Shown: positions 9,284 through 17,131 of the stretch, piece by piece
Layout of the letters: every line of letters starts with the position of its first letter
Numbering within the stretch: position 1 is the stretch's first letter
Origin: Chitiniphilus shinanonensis DSM 23277
Lineage (GTDB): Bacteria > Pseudomonadota > Gammaproteobacteria > Burkholderiales > Chitinibacteraceae
Length of the DNA stretch: 64,000 nt
Assembly (NCBI RefSeq): GCF_000374805.1
Contig: NZ_KB895337.1
Span: 1-64,000, forward strand
Reading direction: 5' to 3'
Notes under the pieces: generated by a model
What the model saw: only the letters and a program-made list of their open reading frames with translations
Databases searched by the model: none
Told to the model about the DNA's origin: nothing
Translations under genes and position numbers: made by a program

Positions 9284-9548
9284 GGGTGAATCGACATTCA
9301 AACGTGGGTGCGAAGGGCGAAGGCCGGGATGCAGGGCAAGGCGTGCCGAGTGCCGCGGGGTAATCCCCGCAAGCGAGGTACAACGCGGCCATGCGCCCGG
9401 CCTTCGTCCTTCCCTGCGGGTTGGTCCGTGGGCCGGCGTCTGCTTTGTCGCACGGCTTGCAGAGAGGAAGGCTATCTGCTGCGCCGCGCTTCGCGCAGCT
9501 ATCCGGCCCACGGACCAACGCATCCCACGTTTGAAGGTCGATTCACCC
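9284..9548. repeat. Inverted-repeat element, family C copy 1
   Basis: Outer 25-bp arms at 9284-9308 and 9524-9548 are inverted copies with one mismatch (core CGACATTCAAACGTGGG). A second, inner pair at 9420-9436 and 9503-9519 (GTTGGTCCGTGGGCCGG) is a perfect 17-bp inverted repeat. The element fills the gap 9213-9568; no gene is seen in it. The right end lies 20 bp from the ssuF stop. Confidence 0.85.
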
Positions 9549-9568
9549 TCGGCGTCGCCGGAAGCCGG

Positions 9569-9784
9569 TCACAGCGTGGCGATCGACACTTCGGTGGATT
9601 TGACGAAGGCGATCACTTCGCTGCCGGGCTTGAGGTTCAGTTCCTTGACCGAGCGCGTGGTGATGACGGAGGTGACGATGCCCGACGGCGTGGTGACGTC
9701 CACTTCGGAGAGCACCGGGCCTTCGATGATCTCCTTGACCGTACCGCGGAACTGGTTGCGAACGTTGATGGATTTGATGCTCAT
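9569..9784 (-). CDS. ssuF: Molybdate-binding TOBE/Mop-domain protein SsuF
   Basis: 71 residues, one TOBE (Mop) domain: SARNQF-type start (INVRNQFRGTVKEIIEGPV), EVDVTTPSGIVTSVITTRSV, then LNLKPGSEVIAFVKSTEV. A GGAG site lies 8 bp before ATG 9784. Small Mop proteins form hexamers that bind molybdate. In Pseudomonas putida a protein of this size and type, SsuF, is encoded at the end of the ssuEADCBF operon and is needed for sulfonate use. Here it stands alone next to an SfnR-like activator, 44 kb from the other ssu genes. A general molybdate-storage role is the alternative. Confidence 0.8.
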   Translation of the reverse strand: MSIKSINVRNQFRGTVKEIIEGPVLSEVDVTTPSGIVTSVITTRSVKELNLKPGSEVIAFVKSTEVSIATL

Positions 9785-9924
9785 GCTGTGTGCTCCTTGG
9801 GGCGCCGGGGGGCAGCGGCCGCGCCGGCAATGGGCGCCGGCGATGGCCGCTGAGGCGTGGGTTGATCTCTTTACGATCTATCGATCTTTTTCGAAAGAAC
9901 GATATGGAATTTACGTGCGTGAAC

Positions 9925-9941
9925 GTTATTCCTTCAAATAC
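9925..9941. promoter_or_regulatory. TTATTCC-type motif upstream of ssuF
   Basis: GTTATTCCTTCAAATAC lies ~140 bp upstream of ssuF in an AT-rich stretch (9880-9990). Related strings occur upstream of sbp (15280-15295) and ssuE (53399-53423). It may be bound by a CysB-family regulator; this is inferred from the shared motif and gene function. Confidence 0.35.
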
Positions 9942-10070
9942 TTTTGTGTGTATTTGATATTTCACAAAGAAATAAGAAGCCCATCATGCTTGCGCGGAAG
10001 CGGCAATTCTCGGCGCGCCGTGCCGGATGGCGCGCCGCCGGCAAGGCCGGTTGTGTCAAACGCTTTACCC

Positions 10071-10152
10071 AGAGCGAATCGCCATTCAAACGCGGGATGC
10101 GTTGGTCCGTGGGCCGGATGTCCGCCCCCACGTTTGAATGTCGATTCACTCT
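10071..10152. repeat. Inverted-repeat element, family C copy 2
   Basis: A compact copy of the element at 9284-9548. Arms 10071-10095 and 10126-10152 are inverted, with the shared centre GCGTTGGTCCGTGGGCCGG. Its right edge overlaps the pldA stop codon (10151-10153), so it may also act as the pldA terminator. With copy 1 it brackets ssuF. The remaining gap (9785-10070) holds no gene. Confidence 0.85.
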
Positions 10153-11344
10153 AGCGCCACAGGCTGTAGCCCACGCGGAACTGCGCCGAGCTGTGCCGGT
10201 TGTAGTCGAGCAGCGTCTCGCCCCAGCCCTCGAAATAGCTGAGGTAGAGGTAGCCCATCATGCTGGGGAAGAAGCGCGCCAGCGGGTAGGTCGCCTGCAC
10301 CTTGCCGCTGGCGTAGCCGGCGGTGCCGCTGCGCAGCGTCGCGGCCAGCTCCAGCGATTGCGGGTGGCCGAAGGTGAACTGGTAGTCGCCGTAGCCGCGG
10401 TACTTGGCGATGTCCTGGTTGTAGTCGCCCTTGTTGGCGTAGTAGTAGAGCTTGGGCGTGAAGGTCCAGTGCCAGTCGGCCGGGTCGCCCAGGTAGAAGG
10501 TGGGCTTGACGAACAGGGTGTCCACCGCGCGCGAATCGGCTTCGTCCTCGCCGTTCGATTCGTGCTCGTAGCCGGCGGCGAACGCCACGCGCTTGAGCCA
10601 GCCGGACGAGATGCCGGTGTCCGGCAGGTAGTAGTACAGGCTGGGGCGGTAGAGCGAATCGTGGATCGGGTACGAATCGGCGGCGATGTCCATCAGCGCC
10701 GACTGGGTGTAGCCGATGTAGAGGTTGTCGGTCAGCGCGCGCGACGTGGGCGAATCGGGCTCGAACAGGCGGAACTTGAAGCTGAACTGGAACTGCGTGT
10801 ACTCGTTGCCGTTGACGCCCACCGCGATGTACATCGGCTCGTTGAACGAGAACCGCGACAACGCGGCGGGGTTTTCCTCGGGCGCCTGGGTCGGCGGTGC
10901 CGGCTGGTCGAGCACGGCGGTGGTGGCGGCGCTGACGGCGGTCACCGGCGGCACCGGCTCGGGATCGGCGTCGGTGCGCCGCGCCACGCCGACCACCATC
11001 GGCGCCACGTCCAGATCCGGCAGTTCCAGCCGCACGCTGCCCCGCACCACCGCCGGCACCGGCGCGGCGTAGCGCGCCTTGCGCGGCTGGCCCTTGATCG
11101 CCGGCGGGTCTTCCATACGTTGCAGCAGTACCGTCACCGGCGGCTGCGGGTAGGCGGTCAGGCTGACGCGCAACTCGGGCGGCGGCTCGCCCGGCTGGCC
11201 GTCGTCGAACACCAGCAAGGTGAGTTCGAGCTGGTCGGTGACGTCGATCTGCCGCGGCAGCGGGGCGACGGCGATGGAGGCGTGGGCGGCCGGCGCGCCG
11301 AGCAGCGCGGCCAGCAGCAGCGGGCGGATGGGGTGATTGTTCAT
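10151..11344 (-). CDS. pldA: Outer-membrane phospholipase A (OMPLA)
   Basis: 397 residues, with a signal peptide (1-22). A ~140-residue N-terminal region (about 25-165, Pro-rich near 125-160) precedes the 12-strand barrel, as in beta-proteobacterial OMPLA. The catalytic motif GYEHESNG gives His261 and Ser263. Fourteen residues after His, where E. coli OMPLA has Asn156, this protein has Asp275. The barrel ends with aromatic Trp-Arg (VGYSLWR). It hydrolyses phospholipids in the outer leaflet of the outer membrane and works as a Ca-dependent dimer. Start ATG 11344 was chosen at the signal peptide. Confidence 0.88.
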   Translation of the reverse strand: MNNHPIRPLLLAALLGAPAAHASIAVAPLPRQIDVTDQLELTLLVFDDGQPGEPPPELRVSLTAYPQPPVTVLLQRMEDPPAIKGQPRKARYAAPVPAVVRGSVRLELPDLDVAPMVVGVARRTDADPEPVPPVTAVSAATTAVLDQPAPPTQAPEENPAALSRFSFNEPMYIAVGVNGNEYTQFQFSFKFRLFEPDSPTSRALTDNLYIGYTQSALMDIAADSYPIHDSLYRPSLYYYLPDTGISSGWLKRVAFAAGYEHESNGEDEADSRAVDTLFVKPTFYLGDPADWHWTFTPKLYYYANKGDYNQDIAKYRGYGDYQFTFGHPQSLELAATLRSGTAGYASGKVQATYPLARFFPSMMGYLYLSYFEGWGETLLDYNRHSSAQFRVGYSLWR

Positions 11345-11358
11345 GCTTGGCTCTTGAG

Positions 11359-11388
11359 GAAAAAGCGGCGCGCCCGAAACCGGGCGCC
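11359..11388 (-). terminator. Intrinsic terminator after hydrolase gene
   Basis: Stem GCGCCCG / CGGGCGC with loop AAAC, flanked by an A-run at 11360-11364 that is read as U on the minus strand. It separates the hydrolase/EAL pair from pldA. Confidence 0.65.
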
Positions 11389-11448
11389 GACCTTTCAAGC
11401 AAAGCATGCAAACCAGGTGGTTTAGTCGTGAAAAGTGGGGGCTATCGC

Positions 11449-12150
11449 TCAGTAGGCGATGCTGCGCGGCAGCGCGCGTCCGGCCAGCAGGCTGGTCGGC
11501 GGTGGCGGCGCGGTGACCGCCAGCGGTGGCGCGTTGGGGCGCGGTGTGCGGGGACGGGGCTGGTGCAGCCGGCCGCGCCGCGCGCTTTGCAGCACCTGGC
11601 GCAGGAAGCGGATGCCCTGCGGCCACGCGCCGTGGCCGGAATCGACGTTGATATGGCCGGCGCCGGCCAGCGTGATCTGGCGCGCGCCCCACACTTCGGC
11701 GAACGCGGTGGCGCGGTCGAGGTGGCAGGTCGGATCGTCGTCGCTGGCGATCAGCAGGGTGGGGAACGGCAGCGGCTTGTGCGGCAGCGGCACGAAGCCG
11801 GTGAACTGGTGCGGCACGCTGGGCCGGCGCACGTCGGCCGGCGCCACCAGCAGCGCGCCGGCCACCCGCCCGCCGCGGCCGTACAGCGCGGACCAGTGCG
11901 CGACGGTGGCGCAACCGAGGCTGTGGGCCACCAGGATCACCGGGGCGTCGCGCTCGCCGAGCTGCGCGTCGAGCGCACGCACCCAGTGGGCGGCCACCGG
12001 GTGCTCCCAGTCGGCCTGTTCGACGCGCTCGATCTCGGGGTAGCGCGCCTGCCACTGGCTCTGCCAATGCTCGGGGCCGGAATTGCGCCAGCCCGGCAGC
12101 AGGACGATGCGGCCGCCGGCGGCGAGCCATTGCTGAATGGGATCGTTCAT
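11449..12150 (-). CDS. RBBP9/YdeN-type serine hydrolase
   Basis: 233 residues. RBBP9 (DUF1234) alpha/beta-hydrolase features are present: VLLPGWRNSGPEHWQSQW near 17-33, the nucleophile elbow VAHSLGC (Ser about 96), DDPTCHLD with the acid, and GAGHINVDSGHGAWP with the catalytic His. The last ~40 residues are Pro/Arg-rich and variable. Its start codon overlaps the stop of the upstream EAL gene (ATGA), so translation is probably coupled. Substrate unknown. Confidence 0.82.
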   Translation of the reverse strand: MNDPIQQWLAAGGRIVLLPGWRNSGPEHWQSQWQARYPEIERVEQADWEHPVAAHWVRALDAQLGERDAPVILVAHSLGCATVAHWSALYGRGGRVAGALLVAPADVRRPSVPHQFTGFVPLPHKPLPFPTLLIASDDDPTCHLDRATAFAEVWGARQITLAGAGHINVDSGHGAWPQGIRFLRQVLQSARRGRLHQPRPRTPRPNAPPLAVTAPPPPTSLLAGRALPRSIAY

Positions 12151-12953
12151 ACGCGGTATCCAGGTTCGCCCAACAGGTAGCCTTGCAGGCCATCGACGCC
12201 GGCTTCCAGCGCCAGATCGCGCTGGGCGGCGGTTTCCACACCTTCGGCCAGCACCAGCGCGCCGGTGTCGCGCAGCAGCGAGGCCAGTTGCCGGTAGCCG
12301 CGCCGCGCGGTGGCGTCGCTGGCGGCCAGCTTGAGCAGTTGACGGTCGAGCTTGACGTAGTCCGGCGCCACCGCCCACAGCCGGTCGAAGTTGGCGTGGG
12401 CGTGGCCGAAATCGTCGAGCGCGATGCGATAGCCGCGCGCCCGGAAGTTGCCCACCGCGCGTTGCAGCGCCTCGGGCTCGGCGGCGACGGCGTCGCTTTC
12501 CAGCAGTTCGAGCACCACGTCGTGCGGGCGGAAGCCCTGGCTGTCGAGGATGCGTTCGAAATAGGCGCCGTGCGCGTCCACCGCCGGCAGCAGTTCCGGG
12601 TGCACATTGAGGAACAGCGAGCGCTGCGGACGGGCGTAGGCGGCGAAGTTGATCAGGTGCAGGGTGCGGCACAGCCGGTCGAACGCCACCAGCAACCCGC
12701 TGGCGCGGGCGGCGGCGAAGGCGGCGGGCGGGGCCAGCGGCTTGCGGCGCAGGCTGGCGCGCAGCAGCGCCTCCTCGCCCAGCACGGTGACGCCGTCCGG
12801 CGCGAAGATCGGCTGGAAGGCCGACGCCAGCCGCATGCCCAGCGCCTCGGTCACCGCACCCTGGATCGGGTCGATGCCGAATTCGGCGCGCGGCCAATCC
12901 CGACGGATCTCGACCGGGACAGGATGGGCAGGGAGCTTGAACGTGTCGTTCAT
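12147..12953 (-). CDS. EAL-domain cyclic-di-GMP phosphodiesterase
   Basis: 268 residues, a stand-alone EAL domain with no transmembrane or sensory domain. Active-site residues are retained: EALLR (61-65), Asn116 in LFLNVHP, Glu149/Glu152 in VVLELLES, ALDDFG (178-183), KLD (201-203) and EGVET, then the closing QGYLLG. It should hydrolyse c-di-GMP to pGpG in the cytoplasm. ATG 12953 was chosen over 13133 because the longer frame runs into a dispersed repeat. It overlaps the RBBP9 gene by ATGA. Confidence 0.85.
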   Translation of the reverse strand: MNDTFKLPAHPVPVEIRRDWPRAEFGIDPIQGAVTEALGMRLASAFQPIFAPDGVTVLGEEALLRASLRRKPLAPPAAFAAARASGLLVAFDRLCRTLHLINFAAYARPQRSLFLNVHPELLPAVDAHGAYFERILDSQGFRPHDVVLELLESDAVAAEPEALQRAVGNFRARGYRIALDDFGHAHANFDRLWAVAPDYVKLDRQLLKLAASDATARRGYRQLASLLRDTGALVLAEGVETAAQRDLALEAGVDGLQGYLLGEPGYRV

Positions 12954-13082
12954 GGGGTTCCGGAAGCGGCGGAAATGGGATTGAAGATCGGTTTTGGTCG
13001 GCAGCGGTGCGGCCCAAGTGCGTTTACAAAACTGCACCAGGCACCCAGCAACCGACCAACAGACATCGGCAAGCACACCCCC

Positions 13083-13138
13083 GAGCAAAGCGAGGCCCCC
13101 TCGCGGCGGCGAGGGCGGGGGGAGTGGAATCAATCAGG
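13083..13138. repeat. Dispersed repeat family D, copy 2
   Basis: CCCCCTCGCGGCGGCGAGGG followed by CGGGGGGAGTGGAATCAATC. It matches copies at 5211-5262 (inverted) and 45340-45405. It fills part of the 290-bp gap 12954-13243, where no gene is seen. Confidence 0.7.
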
Positions 13139-13243
13139 AAGAACCGGGGTTACCGGCATACCTCGGCTGGCCAGCCCCCGGCTTGGCCGGGGGCATGCTG
13201 CACTTGGCATACAGCCCCGGGTCACCAGAAAGGATTTACCGGT

Positions 13244-13882
13244 TCACCGGTTCGGCTGCGCAGTCAGCCGCAGATACGGCCGGATGGCGCGGTAGCCGCG
13301 CGGGAAGCGCTCGGCGATCTCGGCCTCGTCGGTCAGCGACGGCACGATCACCACGTCGTCGCCGTCGCGCCAGTTGGCGGGCGTCGCCACCTTGTAGCGG
13401 TCGGTGAGTTGCAGCGAATCGATCACCCGCAGGATCTCGTCGAAGTTGCGGCCGGTGGACGCCGGGTAGGTCAGCGTGGCGCGCACGCGCTTGGCCGGGT
13501 CGATGATGAACACGGTGCGCACGGTCAGGTTGGCCAGCGATTCGGGGTGGATCATGTCGTACAGCGTGGCCACCTTGCGGTCGGCGTCGGCCAGGATCGG
13601 GAAATCCACCGTGGCGTTCTGGGTTTCGTTGATGTCGGCGATCCACTTGTGGTGCGATTCCACCGGATCGACGCTCACCGCCAGCACCTTGGTGCCGCGC
13701 TTGGCGAACTCGGCGCCCAGCTTGGCGGTGTAGCCCAGCTCGGTGGTGCACACGGGAGTGAAGTCGGCCGGGTGCGAGAACAGCACCACCCAGTGCTCGC
13801 CCGCCCATTCATGGAAGCGGATGTCGCCTTGCGACGATTGCTGGGTGAAATCGGGGGCGATGTCGCCGAGACGCAGACTCAT
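13244..13882 (-). CDS. 1-Cys peroxiredoxin (Prx6 family)
   Basis: 212 residues. The peroxidatic motif PADFTPVCTTE puts the reactive Cys at 45. A second conserved cysteine for a 2-Cys mechanism is absent. The long C-terminal arm (WRDGDDVVIVPSLTDEEA-like, then GYRAIRPYLRLT) is typical of the Prx6 subfamily. It reduces hydrogen peroxide and alkyl hydroperoxides in the cytoplasm. It follows the sulfate-binding protein gene in the same direction, but a 227-bp gap separates them. Confidence 0.88.
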   Translation of the reverse strand: MSLRLGDIAPDFTQQSSQGDIRFHEWAGEHWVVLFSHPADFTPVCTTELGYTAKLGAEFAKRGTKVLAVSVDPVESHHKWIADINETQNATVDFPILADADRKVATLYDMIHPESLANLTVRTVFIIDPAKRVRATLTYPASTGRNFDEILRVIDSLQLTDRYKVATPANWRDGDDVVIVPSLTDEAEIAERFPRGYRAIRPYLRLTAQPNR

Positions 13883-14081
13883 GATCGGTATCCTCAGGGC
13901 TGTGGTGAAGGGCGGCCCGGGCGTGGGCGCCCGGTGCTCGGGCCGGCGGGCACGATGGCCCGCCGTTGCTGACCCGGCGGCTGGAACCGCTGACAAACCC
14001 AGCGAAGCGGTCCTGGCAAGAAGCGCGAAACGCAGGCAGTACGAGTGGTACGGCAAGTTCCGGCCCGGTGCCCCCGCTCGA

Positions 14082-14105
14082 CGCCGCCAGGCTTTGCTGG
14101 CGGCG
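14082..14105. other. Perfect 9-bp stem-loop after sbp
   Basis: CGCCGCCAG / CTGGCGGCG with loop GCTTTG, 4 bp after the sbp stop. It lacks a T-tract; it may stabilise the sbp mRNA end or act as a weak terminator. Confidence 0.45.
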
Positions 14106-14109
14106 GTGC

Positions 14110-15114
14110 TTACTTGGCGTTGGCGGCCTGGATCTGGTCGAACACGCCGCCGTCGGCGAAGTGGGTCTTCTGGGCCTTGGTCCAGCCGCCGAATTCCTCG
14201 TCGATGTCGAACAGCTTCACGTTGGGGAACTGCTTGGCGTACTTGGCGTAGACGGCCTTGTCGATCGGGCGGTAGTAGTTGCGCGCGGCGATCTCCTGGC
14301 CTTCGGGCGAGTACAGGTACTTCAGGTATTCCTCGGCCACCTTGCGGGTGCCCTTCTTGTCGACCACCTTGTCCACCACGGCCACCGGCGGCTCGGCCTT
14401 GATCGACAGGCTGGGCGCGACGATCTCGTACTTGTCGGCGCCGAATTCGCGGATCGACAACACCGCTTCGTTCTCCCACGCCAGCAGCACATCGCCCTGG
14501 CCGCGCTCGGTGAAGGTCACGGTCGAGCCGCGCGCGCCGCTATCGAGGATCGGCACGTTCTTGAACAGGCGTTGCAGGAAGTCGCGCGCCTTGTCGTCGC
14601 TGCCGTATTGCTTCTTGGCCCAGCCCCACGCGGCCAGGTAGTTCCAGCGGGCGCCGCCGGAAGTCTTGGGGTTCGGGGTGATCACCTTGATGTCGCTACG
14701 CACCAGGTCGCCCCAATCCTTGATGTTCTTGGGGTTGCCCTTGCGCACCAGGAACACGATGGTCGAGGTGTACGGCGAGGAATTGTCGGGGTACGCCTTT
14801 TGCCAGTTGGGCTTGAGCAGCTTGCCCTTCTCGGCGATCTCGTCGATGTCGTAGGCCAGCGCCAGCGTCACCACGTCGGCCTGCAGGCCGTCGAGCACCG
14901 CGCGGCCCTGCTTGCCCGAACCGCCGTGCGACTGGCGGATGGTCACGTCGTCGCCGGTCTTCTTCTTCCAGTAGGTGCTGAAGGCCTTGTTGTAATCCTG
15001 GTAAAGCTCGCGGGTGGGGTCGTAGGAGACGTTGAGCAGTTCGACGGAGGCGGCGTAGCTGCCGGCGGAAACGAAGGCCAGTGCGACGGCGGCGATCAAT
15101 TGGCGGTAGGACAT
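14110..15114 (-). CDS. sbp: Periplasmic sulfate-binding protein of the CysAWT transporter
   Basis: 334 residues, signal peptide 1-21. Family landmarks follow: [59 protein letters not shown], and VLLAWENEA. It captures sulfate, or thiosulfate, for the ABC importer. The permease and ATPase genes are not in this window. The 197-bp upstream gap has an AT-rich part with a TTATTCC-type motif at 15280-15295, consistent with control by sulfur starvation. Confidence 0.92.
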   Translation of the reverse strand: MSYRQLIAAVALAFVSAGSYAASVELLNVSYDPTRELYQDYNKAFSTYWKKKTGDDVTIRQSHGGSGKQGRAVLDGLQADVVTLALAYDIDEIAEKGKLLKPNWQKAYPDNSSPYTSTIVFLVRKGNPKNIKDWGDLVRSDIKVITPNPKTSGGARWNYLAAWGWAKKQYGSDDKARDFLQRLFKNVPILDSGARGSTVTFTERGQGDVLLAWENEAVLSIREFGADKYEIVAPSLSIKAEPPVAVVDKVVDKKGTRKVAEEYLKYLYSPEGQEIAARNYYRPIDKAVYAKYAKQFPNVKLFDIDEEFGGWTKAQKTHFADGGVFDQIQAANAK

Positions 15115-15279
15115 TGTTTGGCTCCCTGTTGCTTTGAATAAGAGAGGCTAATGAAAGCCTCTTCTGGCGATGTTGCGTTGGCACACCCTGTACTGTCGGG
15201 GTCTCGCCCTTCCTTGTCACAGAATGTGTTGGTGTTTTGTTTACCGCTCTTAAGGACAGGGGCAGTGTGGCAAAACCTT

Positions 15280-15295
15280 TTTATTCCCGGAAATA
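15280..15295. promoter_or_regulatory. TTATTCC-type palindromic motif upstream of sbp
   Basis: TTTATTCCCGGAAATA, an imperfect palindrome 165-180 bp upstream of the sbp start. It resembles the ssuE palindrome at 53399-53423 and the ssuF motif at 9925-9941. Possible CysB-type operator; not proven. Confidence 0.4.
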
Positions 15296-15311
15296 CCGAT
15301 TCATTTCTGTT

Positions 15312-15698
15312 TTAGTTGTTTTCGATATAAACCAACAGGTCGCCGGTCACGCGCACGTGGCAGGCCAGCCGTGGCGCCTTCAGCGCGGCCTCGTCGGTGG
15401 CTGTCGCGCCGCCAGTCGGGCCGTCCGTGCCGTCGCCGTGGCCGGGCAAGGGGCTGGGCAGCAGGCCGCGCCGAATCAGAACATTGTGCTCCATCCGCCC
15501 GCGCGGCGACGGTACGATGTCCGGAGCGAAATCCAGACGCACCACGCAGGCGCCGCAGGTGCCCTGGCCGCAACGCCAGGCCAGCAGCGGGCCGGATTCG
15601 CCGGGCAGGGAACGCAGCACATCGATCAGGCGGCCATCCTGCGCGGCCTCGACGATGTAGGGGTTCTGCGCCTTGGTGATTACCGTGAGTTTGTGCAT
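15312..15698 (-). CDS. 2Fe-2S ferredoxin-like protein
   Basis: 128 residues from ATG 15698 (the open frame is longer but reads antisense to the next gene). Plant-type 2Fe-2S ligands are present: Cys43, Cys48, Cys51 in WRCGQGTCGAC and Cys113 in RLACHV. Between the third and fourth ligand is an unusually long, Gly/Pro/Asp-rich insert (about 75-105). It is a small electron carrier; its partner enzyme is not evident. It is divergent from the HD-GYP gene, with 66 bp between the start codons. Confidence 0.8.
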   Translation of the reverse strand: MHKLTVITKAQNPYIVEAAQDGRLIDVLRSLPGESGPLLAWRCGQGTCGACVVRLDFAPDIVPSPRGRMEHNVLIRRGLLPSPLPGHGDGTDGPTGGATATDEAALKAPRLACHVRVTGDLLVYIENN

Positions 15699-15764
15699 GC
15701 TGGGAATATCGCTACCTGAAAATCCGCTCACCGGGGGCGCCTGCCGAGACGCCTGGAACTGCCC

Positions 15765-16973
15765 ATGATCAAGAAAATCCCCGTCGCCGCGTTGCGGCCC
15801 GGCATGTACATCCATGACCTGAACGCCGGCTGGCTGGCGCATCCTTTCCTGTTCTCCAGCTTCAAGGTGACGCAGCAGGCCGAGATCGACCGCATCGCCG
15901 GCTGTGGTATCCACGAACTGTACATCGATACCGGGCGCGGCCTGGACGTGGCCGACGCGCCGACCCGCGAAGCGGTGGAGGCCCAGCTGACCGAAGAGAT
16001 GACCGCCGTGCTGAACCACCAGCCGGCACAGATCCGTCGGGTGGATGTGGCGTCCGAGCTGTCGCGGGCGCAGCAGATCAAGCGGCAGGCGCACAACGCG
16101 GTGCGTTCGATCATGAACGACGTGCGCCTGGGCAAGGCGGTCGAGGTGGCGCAGGCCGAGGCGGTGGTCGAGACCATCACCGAGTCGGTGCTGCGCAACG
16201 ATGGCGCGCTGATCGGCCTGATGGGCATCAAGAACAAGGACGACTACACCTTCCTGCACTCGGTCAGCGTCTGTGCGCTGATGGTGGCGTTCGCCCAGGC
16301 GCAGGGCTGCAACGAGGAGACGGTGCGCATCGCCGGGCTGGGGGCGCTGCTACACGACACCGGCAAGATGATGGTGCCCGACGCGGTGCTGAACAAGCCG
16401 GGGCGCTACACCGAGGAAGAATTCGCGATCATGAAGAAGCACCCGGAACATGGCTGGCAGTTGCTGAGCCAGATTCCGGACATCGACGAGATCGCGCTGG
16501 ACATCGTGCTGCACCACCACGAGCGCCTGGACGGCACTGGCTACCCGCACGGCCTGGCCGGCGACCAGATCGCCACGCTGACCCAGATGAGTTCCATCGT
16601 CGATGTCTACGACGCCATCACCGCCGACCGCGTCTACCACCAGGGCGTGGCCGCGCCGGAGGGGCTGCGCAAGCTGTGGGAATGGAGCAGCCATCACTTC
16701 AGCCCGGATCTGGTGCAGTCGTTCATCCGCATGGTGGGCATCTACCCGGTGGGCTCGCTGGTGCGGCTGGAATCGGGCCGGCTGGCGGTGGTGATGCAGC
16801 AGCACGACAGCCACCTGCTGACGCCGCAGGTGAAGGTGGTGTTCTCCACCCGTTCCAACGCCTACCTGCCGCCGGAGGATCTGGACCTGGCGCTGGGGCA
16901 GGCCGATCGCATCGTCGGCCACGAGGATGCGCGCAAGTGGCGCATCGATACCGGGCGGTTCCTGCAAGGCTGA
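15765..16973 (+). CDS. HD-GYP domain c-di-GMP phosphodiesterase (DUF3391 N-terminus)
   Basis: 402 residues. An N-terminal DUF3391-like region (1-~90: IPVAALRPGMYIHDLNAGWL) precedes an HD-GYP domain (about 140-330) with His197-Asp198 in LLHDTGK and HHHERLDGTGYP (250-261). Metal-ligand and GYP residues are intact, so it should hydrolyse c-di-GMP. The C-terminal ~70 residues (YPVGSLVRLESGRLAVV) form the usual small beta domain. No transmembrane helix. Confidence 0.9.
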   Translation: MIKKIPVAALRPGMYIHDLNAGWLAHPFLFSSFKVTQQAEIDRIAGCGIHELYIDTGRGLDVADAPTREAVEAQLTEEMTAVLNHQPAQIRRVDVASELSRAQQIKRQAHNAVRSIMNDVRLGKAVEVAQAEAVVETITESVLRNDGALIGLMGIKNKDDYTFLHSVSVCALMVAFAQAQGCNEETVRIAGLGALLHDTGKMMVPDAVLNKPGRYTEEEFAIMKKHPEHGWQLLSQIPDIDEIALDIVLHHHERLDGTGYPHGLAGDQIATLTQMSSIVDVYDAITADRVYHQGVAAPEGLRKLWEWSSHHFSPDLVQSFIRMVGIYPVGSLVRLESGRLAVVMQQHDSHLLTPQVKVVFSTRSNAYLPPEDLDLALGQADRIVGHEDARKWRIDTGRFLQG

Positions 16974-17086
16974 GCACGCAAGGGCAGGGGACTGCGTCGC
17001 GCCTCGCGATTCCCGGCCGGCCCATGGTCCGGGCCGGAAACGGCGGCGACCCACTCTTCCTTTTCCTGTGATCGGCTCCAAAACGA

Positions 17087-17109
17087 AACGCCGCGCTGGG
17101 CGCGGCGTT
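17087..17109. terminator. Bidirectional terminator between HD-GYP and dynamin-like genes
   Basis: 10-bp perfect stem AACGCCGCGC / GCGCGGCGTT with loop TGG. It lies between two convergent genes (ends 16973 and 17132). The U-tract is short in either direction. Confidence 0.6.
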
Positions 17110-17131
17110 CGTGGTGCGGAGGGCTATCGGA

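Noticed and set aside
13883-14109. Possible riboswitch or leader before the peroxiredoxin gene
   Set aside because: Only the sbp stem-loop at 14082-14105 was seen; no known aptamer pattern was recognised.
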